From: Galeopsis tetrahit
Taxonomy: Eukaryota; Streptophyta; Magnoliopsida; Lamiales; Lamiaceae
Reading direction: 5' to 3'
Assembly (NCBI GenBank): GCA_963675135.1
Contig: OY776124.1
Coordinates: 2,835,001-2,899,000 of the forward strand
DNA length: 64,000 nucleotides
Of the stretch, positions 1 through 13,800 are shown piece by piece. Within the stretch, counting starts at the first letter, position 1, and the number at the start of each line of letters is the position of its first letter. The position numbers were made by a program, and so were the translations under genes. The notes below the pieces were generated by a model. The model searched no databases and had not been told where the DNA came from. It saw nothing but the letters and a program-made list of their open reading frames with translations.

Positions 1-2984
1 CTAGCTAAAATTGGTCATAGAATCAATTGTGTCGAGACGGTTTTTGAATTTGAGGCCTTGGGTGCGGAGTTTTTGACGTCGTCGCCCATAGCCGAATTGC
101 GCGCACACTTATGCGCCGTTTTTACAAAGTTTTCAGATTGCCTCTCGGGTTTGCATGTCAATCTGAATTGGCCATAGAATCAATTGTGTCGAGACGGTTT
201 TTTAATTTGAGGCCTCGGGTGCGGAGTTTTTGACTTCGTCGCGCATAGCCAAATTGCGCGCACGCTTGTGCGCCGTTTTTACAATGTTTTCAAATTGCCT
301 CTCGGGTTTGCATCTCTAGCTAAAATTGGTCATAGAATCAATTGTGTCGAGACGGTTTTTGAATTTGAGGCCTCGGGTGCGGAGTTTTTGACGTCGTCGC
401 CCATATCCAAATTGCGCGCAGGCTTGTGCGCCGTTTTTACAAAGTTTTCAGATTGGCTCTCGGGTTTGAATTTCCCACTGAATTGGCCATAGAATCAATT
501 GTGTCGAGACGGTTTTTGAATTTGAGGCCTCGGGTGCGGAGTTTTTGACGTCGTCGCCCATAGCCAAATTGCGCGCACGCTTGTGCGCCGTTTTTACAAA
601 GTTTACAAATTGCCTCTCAGGTTTGCATTTCTAGCTAAAATTGGTCATAGAATCAATTGTGTCGAGACAGTTTTTGAATTTGAGGCCTCGGGTGCAGAGT
701 TTTTGACGTCGTCGCCCATAGCCAAATTGCGCGCACGCTTGTGCGCCATTTTTACAAAGTTTTCAGATTGCCTCTCGGGTTTGAATTTCTCACTGAATTG
801 GCCATAGAATCAATTGTGTCGAGACGGTTTATGAATTTGAGGCCACGGGTGCGGAGTTTTTTTACGTCGTCGCCCATAGCCAAATTGCGCGCACGCTTGT
901 GCGCCGTTTTTACAAAGTTTTCAAATTGCCTCTCGGTTTGCATTTCTAGCTGAATTGGCCATAGAATCAATTTTGTCGAGATGGTTTTTGAATTTGAGGC
1001 CTCGGGTGCGGAGTTTTTGACGTCGTCGCCCCTAACCAAATTGCGCGCACGCTGGTGCGCCGTTTTTACAAAGTTTTCAGATTGCCATTCGGGTTTGCAT
1101 TTCTAGCTGAATTGGCCATAGAATCAATTGTGTCGAGACGGTTTTTGAATTTGAGGCCTCGGGTGCGGAGTTTTTGACGTCGTCGCCCATAGTCAAATTG
1201 CGCGCACCCTTGTGCGCCGTTTTTACAAAGTTTTCAGATTGCCTCTCGGGTCGGGTTTGCATTTCTAGCTGAATTGGCCATAGAATCAATTTTGTCGAGA
1301 CGGTTTTTGAATTTGAGGCCTCGGGTGCAGAGTTTTTTACGTCGTCGCCCATAGCCAAATTGCGCGCACGCTTGTGCGCCGTTTTTACAAAGTTTTCAGA
1401 TTGCCTCTCGGGTTTGCATTACTAGATGAATTGGCCATAGAATCAATTGTGTCGAGACGGTTTTTGAATTTGAGGCCTCGGGTGCGGAGTTTTTGACGTC
1501 GTCGCCCATAGCCAAATTGCGCGCAGGCTTGTGCGCCCTTTTTACAAAGTTTTCAGATTGCCTCTCGGGTTTGAATCTCCCACTGAATTGGCCATAGAAT
1601 CAATTGTGTCGAGACGGTTTTTGAATTTGAGGCCTCGGGTGCGGAGTTTTTGACGTCGTCGCCCATATCCAAATTGCGCGCAGGCTTGTGCGCCGTTTTT
1701 ACAAAGTTTTCAGATTGCCTCTCGGGTTTGAATTTCCCACTGAATTGGCCATAGAATCAATTGTGTCGAGACGGTTTTTGAATTTGAGGCCTCGGGTGCG
1801 GAGTTTTTGACGTCGTCGCCCATAGCCAAATTGCGCGCACGCTTGTGCGCCGTTTTTACAAAGTTTTCAGATTGCCTCTCGGGTTTGCATTGCTAGCTGA
1901 ATTGGCCATAGAATCAATTTTGTCGAGACGGTTTTTTAATTTGAGGCCTCGGGTGCGGAGTTTTTGACGTCGTCGACCATCGCCAAATTGCGCGCACGCT
2001 TGTGCGCCGTTTTTACAAAGTTTTCAGATTGCCTCTCGGGTTTGCATTTCTAGCTAAAATTGGTCATAGAATCAATTGTGTCGAGACGGTTTTTGAATTT
2101 GAGGCCTTGGGTGCGGAGTTTTTGACGTCGTCGCCCATAGCCGAATTGCGCGCACACTTATGCGCCGTTTTTACAAAGTTTTCAGATTGCCTCTCGGGTT
2201 TGCATTTCAATCTGAATTGGCCATAGAATCAATTGTGTCGAGACGGTTTTTTAATTTGAGGCCTCGGGTGCGGAGTTTTTGACTTCGTCGCGCATAGCCA
2301 AATTGCGCGCACGCTTGTGCGCCGTTTTTACAATGTTTTCAAATTGCCTCTCGGGTTTGCATCTCTAGCTAAAATTGGTCATAGAATCAATTGTGTCGAG
2401 ACGGTTTTTGAATTTGAGGCCTCGGGTGCGGAGTTTTTGACGTCGTCGCCCATATCCAAATTGCGCGCAGGCTTGTGCGCCGTTTTTACAAAGTTTTCAG
2501 ATTGCCTCTCGGGTTTGAATTTCCCACTGAATTGGCCATAGAATCAATTGTGTCGAGACGGTTTTTGAATTTGAGGCCTCGGGTGCGGAGTTTTTGACGT
2601 CGTCGCCCATAGCCAAATTGCGCGCACGCTTGTGCGCCGTTTTTACAAAGTTTACAAATTGCCTCTCAGGTTTGCATTTCTAGCTAAAATTGGTCATAGA
2701 ATCAATTGTGTCGAGACGGTTTTTGAATTTGAGGCCTCGGGTGCAGAGTTTTTGACGTCGTCGCCCATAGCCAAATTGCGCGCACGCTTGTGCGCCGTTT
2801 TTACAAAGTTTTCAGATTGCCTCTCGGGTTTGAATTTCTCACTGAATTGGCCATAGAATCAATTGTGTCGAGACGGTTTATGAATTTGAGGCCACGGGTG
2901 CGGAGTTTTTTTACGTCGTCGCCCATAGCCAAATTGCGCGCACGCTTGTGCGCCGTTTTTACAAAGTTTTCAAATTGCCTCTCG
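1..2984 (+). repeat. 2,049-bp HOR (13 monomers), about 1.5 copies
   Basis: The sequence from position 1 recurs from position 2050 with only scattered single-base changes, for example CATGTCAATCTG against CATTTCAATCTG. It includes rare variants such as GGCCTTGGG, CCGAATTGCG with CACACTTATG, and GACTTCGTCGCG. The match runs to about 935 in the first copy and 2984 in the second. There the second copy gains an extra 158-bp monomer and the downstream order changes. The stretch 190-1500 also matches the 11-mer family near 10.9-12.2 kb at an offset of 10,695 bp. Confidence 0.8.
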
Positions 2985-3140
2985 GGTTTGAATTTCTCAC
3001 TGAATTGGCCATAGAATCAATTGTGTCGAGACGGTTTATGAATTTGAGGCCACGGGTGCGGAGTTTTTTTACGTCGTCGCCCATAGCCAAATTGCGCGCA
3101 CGCTTGTGCGCCGTTTTTACAAAGTTTTCAAATTGCCATT
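2820..3140 (+). repeat. Tandem duplication of a single monomer
   Basis: Two successive monomers share the rare combination TTTGAATTTCTCACTG, GTTTATGAATTTGAGGCCACG and AGTTTTTTTACG at a spacing of 158 bp (matching points 2790 and 2948). Elsewhere this monomer type occurs once per HOR unit, as near 800 and 11,500. This is therefore a local one-monomer duplication, the smallest expansion step visible in the array. Confidence 0.8.
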
Positions 3141-4660
3141 CGGGTTTGCATTTCTAGCTGAATTGGCCATAGAATCAATTGTGTCGAGACGGTTTTTGAA
3201 TTTGAGGCCTCGGGTGCGGAGTTTTTGACGTCGTCGCCCATAGTCAAATTGCGCGCACGCGTGTGCGCCGTTTTTACAAAGTTTTCAGATTGCCTCTCGG
3301 GTTTGAATCTCCCACTGAATTGGCCATAGAATCAATTGTGTCGAGACGGTTTTTGAATTTGAGGCCTCGGGTGCGGAGTTTTTGACGTCGTCGCCCATAT
3401 CCAAATTGCGCGCAGGCTTGTGCGCCGTTTTTACAAAGTTTTCAGATTGCCTCTCGGGTTTGAATTTCCCACTGAATTGGCCATAGAATCAATTGTGTCG
3501 AGACGGTTTTTGAATTTGAGGCCTCGGGTGCGGAGTTTTTGACGTCGTCGCCCATAGCCAAATTGCGCGCACGCTTGTGCGCCGTTTTTACAAAGTTTAC
3601 AAATTGCCTCTCAGGTTTGCATTTCTAGCTAAAATTGGTCATAGAATCAATTGTGTCGAGACAGTTTTTGAATTTGAGGCCTCGGGTGCAGAGTTTTTTA
3701 CGTCGTCGTCCATAGCCAAATTGCGCGCACGCTTGTGCGCCGTTTTTACAAAGTTTTCAGATTGCCTCTCGGGTTTGCATTACTAGATGAATTGGCCATA
3801 GAATCAATTGTGTCGAGACGGTTTTTGAATTTGAGGCCTCGGGTGCGGAGTTTTTGACGTCGTCGCCCATAGCCAAATTGCGCGCACGCTTGTGCGCCGT
3901 TTTTACAAACTTTTCAGATTGCCTCTCGGGTTTGAATTTCCCACTGAATTGGCCATAGAATCAATTGTGACGAGACGGTTTATGAATTTGAGGCCTCGGG
4001 TGCGGAGTTTTTTTACGTCGTCGCCCATAGCCAAATTGCGCGCACGCTTGTGCGCCGTTTTTACAAAGTTTTCAAATTGCCTCTCGGTTTGCACTTCTAG
4101 CTGAATTGGCCATAGAATCAATTTTGTCGAGACGGTTTTTGAATTTGAGGCCTCGGGTGCGGAGTTTTTGACGTCGTCACCCCTAACCAAATTGCGCGCA
4201 CGCTTGTGCGCCGTTTTTACAAAGTTTTCAGATTGCCATTCGGGTTTGCATTTCTAGCTGAATTGGCCATAGAATCAATTGTGTCGAGAAGGTGTTTGAA
4301 TTTGAGGCCTCGGGTGCGGAGTTTTTAACGTCGTCGCCCATAGTCAAATTGCGCGCATGGTTGTGCGCCGTTTTTACAATGTTTTCAGATTGCCTCTCGG
4401 GTTTGCATTACTAGCTGAATTGGCCATAGAATCAATTGTGTCGAGACGGTTTTTGAATTTGAGGCCTCGGGTGCAGAGTTTTTTACGTCGTCGCCCATAG
4501 CCAAATTGAGCGCACGCTTGTGCGCCGTTTTTACAAAGTTTTCAAATTGCCTCTCGGGTTTGCATTTCTAGCTAAAATTGGTCATAGAATCAATTGTGTC
4601 GAGACGGTTTTTGAATTTGAGGCCTCGGGTGCGGAGTTTTTGACGTCGTCGCCCATAGCC
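2985..4660 (+). repeat. Mosaic satellite segment without clear local HOR period
   Basis: The monomers here are ordinary 157/158-bp units, but their order does not repeat within the segment. Some match units elsewhere. The stretch around 3890-4190, with GTGACGAGACGG, GGTTTATGAATTTGAGGCCTCG and CCCCTAACC, has the same order as copies at 25.9, 27.5, 30.3 and 40.6 kb. No other feature was found. Confidence 0.75.
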
Positions 4661-7600
4661 AAATTGCGCGCACGCTTGTGCGCCGTTTTTACAAAGTTTT
4701 CAGATTGCCTCCCGATTTTGAATTTCCCACTGAATTGGCCATAGAATCAATTGTGTCGAGACGGTTTTTGAATTTGAGGCCTCGGGTGCGGAGTTTTTGA
4801 CGTCGTCGCCCATAGCCAAATTGCGCGCACGCTTGTGCGCCGTTTTTACAAAGTTTTCAGATTGCCTCTCGGGTTTGCATTGCTAGCTGAATTGGCCATA
4901 GAATCAATTTTGTCGAGACGGTTTTTTAATTTGAGGCCTCGGGTGCGGAGTTTTTGACGTCGTCGACCATCGCCAAATTGCGCGCACGCTTGTGCGCCGT
5001 TTTTACAAAGTTTTCAGATTACCTCTCGGGTTTGCATTTCTAGCTGAATTGGCCATAGAATCAATTGTGTCGAGACGGTTTTTGAATTTGAGGCCTCGGG
5101 TGCGTAGTTTTTGACGTCGTCGCCCATAGCCAAATTGCGCGCACGCTTGTGCGCCGTTTTTACAAAGTTTTCAGATTGCCTCTCGGGTTTGCATTCCCAG
5201 CTGAATTGCCATAGAATCAATTGTGTCGAGACGGTTTTTGAATTTGAGGCCTCGGGTGCGGAGTTTTTGACGTCGTCGCCCATAGTCAAATTGCGCGCAC
5301 GGTTGTGCGCCGTTTTTACAAAGTTTTCAGATTGCCTCTCGAGTTTGCATTTCTAGCTGAATTGGCCATAGAATCAATTGTGTCGAGACGGTTTTTGAAT
5401 TTGAGGCCTCAGGTGCGGAGTTTTTGACGTCGTCGCCCATAGTCAAATTGCGCGCACGGTTGTGCGCCGTTTTTACAAAGTTTTCAGATTGCCTCTCGAG
5501 TTTGCATTTCTAGCTGAATTGGCCATAGAATCAATTGTGTCGAGTCGGTTTTTGAATTTGAGGCCTCGGGTGCGGAGTTTTTGACGTCGTCGCCCATAGC
5601 CAAATTGCGCGCACGCTTGTGCGCCGTTTTTACAAAGTTTTCAAATTGCCTCTCAGGTTTGCATTCCTAGCTAAAATTGGTCATAGAATCAATTGTGTCG
5701 AGACGGTTTTTGAATTTGAGGCCTCGGGTGCAGAGTTTTTGACGTCGTCGCCCATAGCCAAATTGCGCGCACGCTTGTGCGCCGTTTTTACAAAGTTTTC
5801 AGATTGCCTCTCGGGTTTGAATTTCCCACTGAATTGGCCATAGAATCAATTGTGTCGAGACGGTTTTTGAATTTGAGGCCTCGGGTGCGGAGTTTTTGAC
5901 GTCGTCGCCCATAGTCAAATTGCGCGCACGGTTGTGCGCCATTTTTACAAAGTTTTCAGATTGCCTCTCGAGTTTGCATTTCTAGCTGAATTGGCCATAG
6001 AATCAATTGTGTCGAGAAGGTTTTTGAATTTAAGGCCTCGGGTGCGGAGTTTTTGACGTCGTCGCCCATAGCCAAATTGCGCGCACGCTTGTGCGCCATT
6101 TTTACAAAGTTTTCAAATTGCCTCTCAGGTTTGCATCCCTAGCTAAAATTGGTCATATAATCAATTGTGTCGAGACGGTTTTTGAATTTGAGGCCTCGGG
6201 TGCAGAGTTTTTGACGTCGTCGCCCATAGCCAAATTGCGCGCACGCTTGTGCGTCGTTTCTACAAAGTTTTCAGATTGCCTCTCGGGTTTGAACTACCCA
6301 CTGAATTGGCCATAGAATCAATTGTGTCGAGACGGTTTTTGAATTTGAGGCCTCGGGTGCGGAGTTTTGTTACGTCGTCGCCCATAGCCAAATTGCGCGC
6401 ACGCTTGTGCGCCGTTTTTACAAAGTTTTCAGATTGCCTCTCGGTTTGCATTTCTAGTTGAATTGGCCATATAATCAATTTTGTCGAGACGGTTTTTGAA
6501 TTTGAGGCCTCGGGTGCGGAGTTTTTGACGTCGTCGCCCCTAACCAAATTGCGCGCACGCTTGTGCGCCGTTTTTACAAAGTTTTCAGATTGCCATTCGG
6601 GTTTGCATTTCTAGCTGAATTGGACATAGAATCAATTGTGTCGAGACGGTTTTTGAATTTGAGGCCTCGGGTGCGGAGTTTTTGACGTCGTCGCCCATAG
6701 TCAAATTGCGCGCACGGTTGTGCGCCGTTTTTACAAAGTTTTCAGATTGCCTCTCGGGTTTGCATTACTAGCTGAATTGGCCATAGAATCAATTGTGTCG
6801 AGACGGTTTTTGAATTTGAGGTCTCGGGTGCGGAGTTTTTGACGTCGTCGCCCATAGCCAAATTGCGCGCACGCTTGTGCGCCGTTTTTACAAAGTTTTC
6901 AGATTGCCTCTCGGGTTTGCATTGCTAGCTGAATTGGCCATAGAATCAATTTTGTCGAGACGGTTTTTTAATTTGAGGCCTCGGGTGCAGAGTTTTTGAC
7001 GTCGTCGACCATCGCCAAATTGCGCGCACGCTTGTGCGCCGTTTTTACAAAGTTTTCAGATTGCCTCTCGGGTTTGCATTTCTAGCTGAATTGGCCATAG
7101 AATCAATTGTGTCGAGACGGTTTTTGAATTTGAGGCCTCGGGTGCGTAGTTTTTGACGTCGTCGCCCATAGCCAAATTGCGCGCACGCTTGTGCGCCGTT
7201 TTTACAAAGTTTTCAGATTGCCTCCCGATTTTGAATTTCCCACTGAATTGGCCATAGAATCAATTGTGTCGAGACGGTTTTTGAATTTGAGGCCTCGGGT
7301 GCGGAGTTTTTGACGTCGTCGCCCATAGCCAAATTGCGCGCACGCTTGTGCGCCGTTTTTACAAAGTTTTCAGATTGCCTCTCGGGTTTGCATTGCTAGC
7401 TGAATTGGCCATAGAATCAATTTTGTCGAGACGGTTTTTTAATTTGAGGCCTCGGGTGCGGAGTTTTGGACGTCGTCGACCATCGCCAAATTGCGCGCAC
7501 GCTTGTGCGCCGTTTTTACAAAGTTTTCAGATTGCCTCTCGGGTTTGCATTTCTAGCTGAATTGGCCATAGAATCAATTGTGTCGAGACGGTTTTTGAAT

Positions 7601-9385
7601 TTGAGGCCTCGGGTGCGTAGTTTTTGACGTCGTCGCCCATAGCCAAATTGCGCGCACGCTTGTGCGCCGTTTTTACAAAGTTTTCAGATTGCCTCTCGGG
7701 TTTGCATTCCCAGCTGAATTGGCCATAGAATCAATTGTGTCGAGACGGTTTTTGAATTTGAGGCCTCGGGTGCGGAGTTTTTGACGTCGTTGCCCATAGT
7801 CAAATTGCGCGCACGGTTGTGCGCCGTTTTTACAAAGTTTTCAGATTGCCTCTCGAGTTTGCATTTCTAGCTGAATTGGCCATAGAATCAATTGTGTCGA
7901 GACGGTTTTTGAATTTGAGGCCTCAGGTGCGGAGTTTTTGACGTCGTCGCCCATAGTCAAATTGCGCGCACGGTTGTGCGCCGTTTTTACAAAGTTTTCA
8001 GATTGCCTCTCGAGTTTGCATTTCTAGCTGAATTGGCCATAGAATCAATTGTGTCGAGACGGTTTTTGAATTTGAGGCCTCGGGTGCGGAGTTTTTGACG
8101 TCGTCGCCCATAGCCAAATTGCGCGCACGCTTGTGCGCCGTTTTTACAAAGTTTTCAAATTGCCTCTCAGGTTTGCATTCCTAGCTAAAATTGGTCATAG
8201 AATCAATTGTGTCGAGACGGTTTTTGAATTTGAGGCCTCGGGTGCAGAGTTTTTGACGTCGTCGCCCATAGCCAAATTGCGCGCACGCTTGTGCGCCGTT
8301 TTTACAAAGTTTTCAGATTGCCTCTCGGGTTTGAATTTCCCACTGAATTGGCCATAGAATCAATTGTGTCGAGACGGTTTTTGAATTTGAGGCCTCGGGT
8401 GCAAAGTTTTTGACGTCGTCGCCCATAGTCAAATTGCGCGCACGGTTGTGCGCCATTTTTACAAAGTTTTCAGATTGCCTCTCGAGTTTGCATTTCTAGC
8501 TGAATTGGCCATAGAATCAATTGTGTCGAGAAGGTTTTTGAATTTAAGGCCTCGGGTGCGGAGTTTTTGACGTCGTCGCCCATAGCCAAATTGCGCGCAC
8601 GCTTGTGCGCCATTTTTACAAAGTTTTCAAATTGCCTCTCAGGTTTGCATCCCTAGCTAAAATTGGTCATATAATCAATTGTGTCGAGACGGTTTTTGAA
8701 TTTGAGGCCTCGGGTGCAGAGTTTTTGACGTCGTCGCCCATAGCCAAATTGCGCGCACGCTTGTGCGTCGTTTCTACAAAGTTTTCAGATTGCCTCTCGG
8801 GTTTGAATTACCCACTGAATTGGCCATAGAATCAATTGTGTCGAGACGGTTTTTGAATTTGAGGCCTCGGGTGCGGAGTTTTGTTACGTCGTCGCCCATA
8901 GCCAAATTGCGCGCACGCTTGTGCGCCGTTTTTACAAAGTTTTCAGATTGCCTCTCGGTTTGCATTTCTAGTTGAATTAGCCATATAATCAATTTTGTCG
9001 AGACGGTTTTTGAATTTGAGGCCTCGGGTGCGGAGTTTTTGACGTCGTCGCCCCTAACCAAATTGCGCGCACGCTTGTGCGCCGTTTTTACAAAGTTTTC
9101 AGATTGCCATTCGGGTTTGCATTTCTAGCTGAATTGGACATAGAATCAATTGTGTCGAGACGGTTTTTGAATTTGAGGCCTCGGGTGCGGAGTTTTTGAC
9201 GTCGTCGCCCATAGTCAAATTGCGCGCACGGTTGTGCGCCGTTTTTACAAAGTTTTCAGATTGCCTCTCGGGTTTGCATTACTAGCTGAATTGGCCATAG
9301 AATCAATTGTGTCGAGACGGTTTTTGAATTTGAGGTCTCGGGTGCGGAGTTTTTGACGTCGTCGCCCATAGCCAAATTGCGCGCA
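4660..9385 (+). repeat. 2,514-bp HOR (16 monomers), two partial copies
   Basis: The stretch 4660-6870 recurs at about 7173-9385. The variant CCTCCCGATTTTG lies at 4708 and 7221, and the CGACCATCGCC monomer at about 4965 and 7478. The segment starting at 5619 returns at 8133. The spacing shifts from 2,513 to 2,514 because the first copy has lost one base in GAATTGCCATAG near 5206. Between the copies (6870-7173) lies an extra pair of monomers that resembles part of the unit. Confidence 0.78.
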
Positions 9386-10875
9386 CGCTTATGCGCCGTT
9401 TTTACAAAGTTTTCAGATTGCCTCTCGGGTTTGCATTTCAATCTGAATTGGCCATAGAATCAATTGTGTCGAGACGGTTTTTTAATTTGAGGCCTCGGGT
9501 GCGGAGTTTTTGACGTCGTCGCCCATAGCCAAATTGCGCGCACGCTTGTGCGCCGTTTTTACAAAGTTTTCAAATTGCCTCTCAGGTTTGCATTCCTAGC
9601 TAAAATTGGTCATAGAATCAATTGTGTCGAGACGGTTTTTGAATTTGAGGCCTCGGGTGCAGAGTTTTTGACGTCGTCGCCCATAGCCAAATTGCGCGCA
9701 CGCTTGTGCGCCGTTTTTACAAAGTTTTCAGATTGCCTCTCGGGTTTGAATTTCCCACTGAATTGGCCATAGAATCAATTGTGTCGAGACGGTTTTTGAA
9801 TTTGAGGCCTCGGGTGCAAAGTTTTTGACGTCGTCGCCCATAGTCAAATTGCGCGCACGGTTGTGCGCCATTTTTACAAAGTTTTCAGATTGCCTCTCGA
9901 GTTTGCATTTCTAGCTGAATTGGCCATAGAATCAATTGTGTCGAGAAGGTTTTTGAATTTAAGGCCTCGGGTGCGGAGTTTTTGACGTCGTCGCCCATAG
10001 CCAAATTGCGCGCACGCTTGTGCGCCATTTTTACAAAGTTTTCAAATTGCCTCTCAGGTTTGCATCCCTAGCTAAAATTGGTCATATAATCAATTGTGTC
10101 GAGACGGTTTTTGAATTTGAGGCCTCGGGTGCAGAGTTTTTGACGTCGTCGCCCATAGCCAAATTGCGCGCACGCTTGTGCGTCGTTTCTACAAAGTTTT
10201 CAGATTGCCTCTCGGGTTTGAATTACCCACTGAATTGGCCATAGAATCAATTGTGTCGAGACGGTTTTTGAATTTGAGGCCTCGGGTGCGGAGTTTTGTT
10301 ACGTCGTCGCCCATAGCCAAATTGCGCGCACGCTTGTGCGCCGTTTTTACAAAGTTTTCAGATTGCCTCTCGGTTTGCATTTCTAGTTGAATTAGCCATA
10401 TAATCAATTTTGTCGAGACGGTTTTTGAATTTGAGGCCTCGGGTGCGGAGTTTTTGACGTCGTCGCCCCTAACCAAATTGCGCGCACGCTTGTGCGCCGT
10501 TTTTACAAAGTTTTCAGATTGCCATTCGGGTTTGCATTTCTAGCTGAATTGGACATAGAATCAATTGTGTCGAGACGGTTTTTGAATTTGAGGCCTCGGG
10601 TGCGGAGTTTTTGACGTCGTCGCCCATAGTCAAATTGCGCGCACGGTTGTGCGCCGTTTTTACAAAGTTTTCAGATTGCCTCTCGGGTTTGCATTACTAG
10701 CTGAATTGGCCATAGAATCAATTGTGTCGAGACGGTTTTTGAATTTGAGGTCTCGGGTGCGGAGTTTTTGACGTCGTCGCCCATAGCCAAATTGCGCGCA
10801 CGCTTATGCGCCGTTTTTACAAAGTTTTCAGATTGCCTCTCGGGTTTGCATTTCAATCTGAATTGGCCATAGAAT
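8045..10875 (+). repeat. 1,415-bp HOR (9 monomers), two full copies
   Basis: Units at about 8045-9459 and 9460-10874 are nearly identical. Diagnostic variants are TTGCATCCCTAGC with CATATAATC, GTGCGTCGTTTCTAC, GAATTACCCACTG, AGTTTTGTTACG, GAATTAGCCATATAATC and GAGGTCTCGGG. The same 9-mer also occurs at 5531-6870 and 12,772-14,180, with a more diverged form at 38,600-39,900. It is therefore a recurring cassette. Confidence 0.85.
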
Positions 10876-13800
10876 CAATTGTGTCGAGACGGTTTTTTAA
10901 TTTGAGGCCTCGGGTGCGGAGTTTTTGACGTCGTCGCGCATAGCCAAATTGCGCGAACGCTTGTGCGCCGTTTTTACAATGTTTTCAAATTGCCTCTCGG
11001 GTTTGCATCTCTAGCTAAAATTGGTCATAGAATCAATTGTGTCGAGACGGTTTTTGAATTTGAGGCCTCGGGTGCGGAGTTTTTGACGTCGTCGCCCATA
11101 TCCAAATTGCGCGCAGGCTTGTGCGCCGTTTTTACAAAGTTTTCAGATTGCCTCTCGGGTTTGAATTTCCCACTGAATTGGCCATAGAATCAATTGTGTC
11201 GAGACGGTTTTTGAATTTGAGGCCTCGGGTGCGGAGTTTTTGACGTCGTCGCCCATAGCCAAATTGCGCGCACGCTTGTGCGCCGTTTTTACAAAGTTTA
11301 CAAATTGCCTCTCAGGTTTGCATTTCTAGCTAAAATTGGTCATAGAATCAATTGTGTCGAGACGGTTTTTGAATTTGAGGCCTCGGGTGCAGAGTTTTTG
11401 ACGTCGTCGCCCATAGCCAAATTGCGCGCACGCTTGTGCGCCGTTTTTACAAAGTTTTCAGATTGCCTCTCGGGTTTGAATTTCTCACTGAATTGGCCAT
11501 AGAATCAATTGTGTCGAGACGGTTTATGAATTTGAGGCCACGGGTGCGGAGTTTTTTTACGTCGTCGCCCATAGCCAAATTGCGCGCACGCTTGTGCGCC
11601 GTTTTTACAAAGTTTTCAAATTGCCTCTCGGTTTGCATTTCTAGCTGAATTGGCCATAGAATCAATTTTGTCGAGATGGTTTTTGAATTTGAGGCCTCGG
11701 GTGCGGAGTTTTTGACGTCGTCGCCCCTAACCAAATTGCGCGCACGCTTGTGCGCCGTTTTTACAAAGTTTTCAGATTGCCATTCGGGTTTGCATTTCTA
11801 GCTGAATTGGCCATAGAATCAATTGTGTCGAGACGGTTTTTGAATTTGAGGCCTCGGGTGCGGAGTTTTTGACGTCGTCGCCCATAGTCAAATTGCGCGC
11901 ACCCTTGTGCGCCGTTTTTACAAAGTTTTCAGATTGCCTCTCGGGTCGGGTTTGCATTTCTAGCTGAATTGGCCATAGAATCAATTTTGTCGAGACGGTT
12001 TTTGAATTTGAGGCCTCGGGTGCAGAGTTTTTTACGTCGTCGCCCATAGCCAAATTGCGCGCACGCTTGTGCGCCGTTTTTACAAAGTTTTCAGATTGCC
12101 TCTCGGGTTTGCATTACTAGATGAATTGGCCATAGAATCAATTGTGTCGAGACGGTTTTTGAATTTGAGGCCTCGGGTGCGGAGTTTTTGACGTCGTCGC
12201 CCATAGCCAAATTGCGCGCACGCTTGTGCGCCGTTTTTACAAAGTTTTCAGATTGCCTCTCGGGTTTGCACTCCCAGCTGAATTGGCCACAGAATCAATT
12301 GTGTCGAGACGGTTTTTGAATTTGAGGCCTCGGGTGCGGAGTTTTTGACGTCGTCGCCCATAGTCAAATTGCGCGCACGGTTGTGCGCCGTTTTTACAAA
12401 GTTTTCAGATTGCCTCTCGAGTTTGCATTTCTAGCTGAATTGGCCATAGAATCAATTGTGTCGAGACGGTTTTTGAATTTGAGGCCTTAGGTGCGGAGTT
12501 TTTGACGTCGTCGCCCATAGTCTAATTGCGCGCACGGTTGTGCGCCGTTTTTACAAAGTTTTCAGATTGCCTCTCGAGTTTGCATTTCTAGCTGAATTGG
12601 CCATAGAATCAATTGTGTCGAGACGGTTTTTGAATTTGAGGCCTCGGGTGCGGAGTTTTTGACGTCGTCGCGCATAGCCAAATTGCGCGCACGCTTGTGC
12701 GCCGTTTTTACAATGTTTTCAAATTGCCTCTCGGGTTTGCATCTCTAGCTAAAATTGGTCATAGAATCAATTGTGTCGAGACGGTTTTTGAATTTGAGGC
12801 CTCGGGTGCGGAGTTTTTGACGTCGTCGCCCATAGCCAAATTGCGCGCACGCTTGTGCGCCGTTTTTACAAAGTTTTCAAATTGCCTCTCAGGTTTGCAT
12901 TCCTAGCTAAAATTGGTCATAGAATCAATTGTGTCGAGACGGTTTTTGAATTTGAGGCCTCGGGTGCAGAGTTTTTGACGTCGTCGCCCATAGCCAAATT
13001 GCGCGCACGCTTGTGCGCCGTTTTTACAAAGTTTTCAGATTGCCTCTCGGGTTTGAATTTCCCACTGAATTGGCCATAGAATCAATTGTGTCGAGACGGT
13101 TTTTGAATTTGAGGCCTCGGGTGCAAAGTTTTTGACGTCGTCGCCCATAGTCAAATTGCGCGCACGGTTGTGCGCCATTTTTACAAAGTTTTCAGATTGC
13201 CTCTCGAGTTTGCATTTCTAGCTGAATTGGCCATAGAATCAATTGTGTCGAGAAGGTTTTTGAATTTAAGGCCTCGGGTGCGGAGTTTTTGACGTCGTCG
13301 CCCATAGCCAAATTGCGCGCACGCTTGTGCGCCATTTTTACAAAGTTTTCAAATTGCCTCTCAGGTTTGCATCCCTAGCTAAAATTGGTCATATAATCAA
13401 TTGTGTCGAGACGGTTTTTGAATTTGAGGCCTCGGGTGCAGAGTTTTTGACGTCGTCGCCCATAGCCAAATTGCGCGCACGCTTGTGCGTCGTTTCTACA
13501 AAGTTTTCAGATTGCCTCTCGGGTTTGAATTACCCACTGAATTGGCCATAGAATCAATTGTGTCGAGACGGTTTTTGAATTTGAGGCCTCGGGTGCGGAG
13601 TTTTGTTACGTCGTCGCCCATAGCCAAATTGCGCGCACGCTTGTGCGCCGTTTTTACAAAGTTTTCAGATTGCCTCTCGGTTTGCATTTCTAGTTGAATT
13701 AGCCATATAATCAATTTTGTCGAGACGGTTTTTGAATTTGAGGCCTCGGGTGCGGAGTTTTTGACGTCGTCGCCCCTAACCAAATTGCGCGCACGCTTGT

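Noticed and set aside
94..600. Promoter or terminator signals from the TTTTT tracts and hairpin
   Set aside because: A GC-rich dyad followed by T5 resembles a bacterial terminator, but the stem is only 6 bp and it recurs in every monomer of a eukaryote-type satellite, with no gene upstream.
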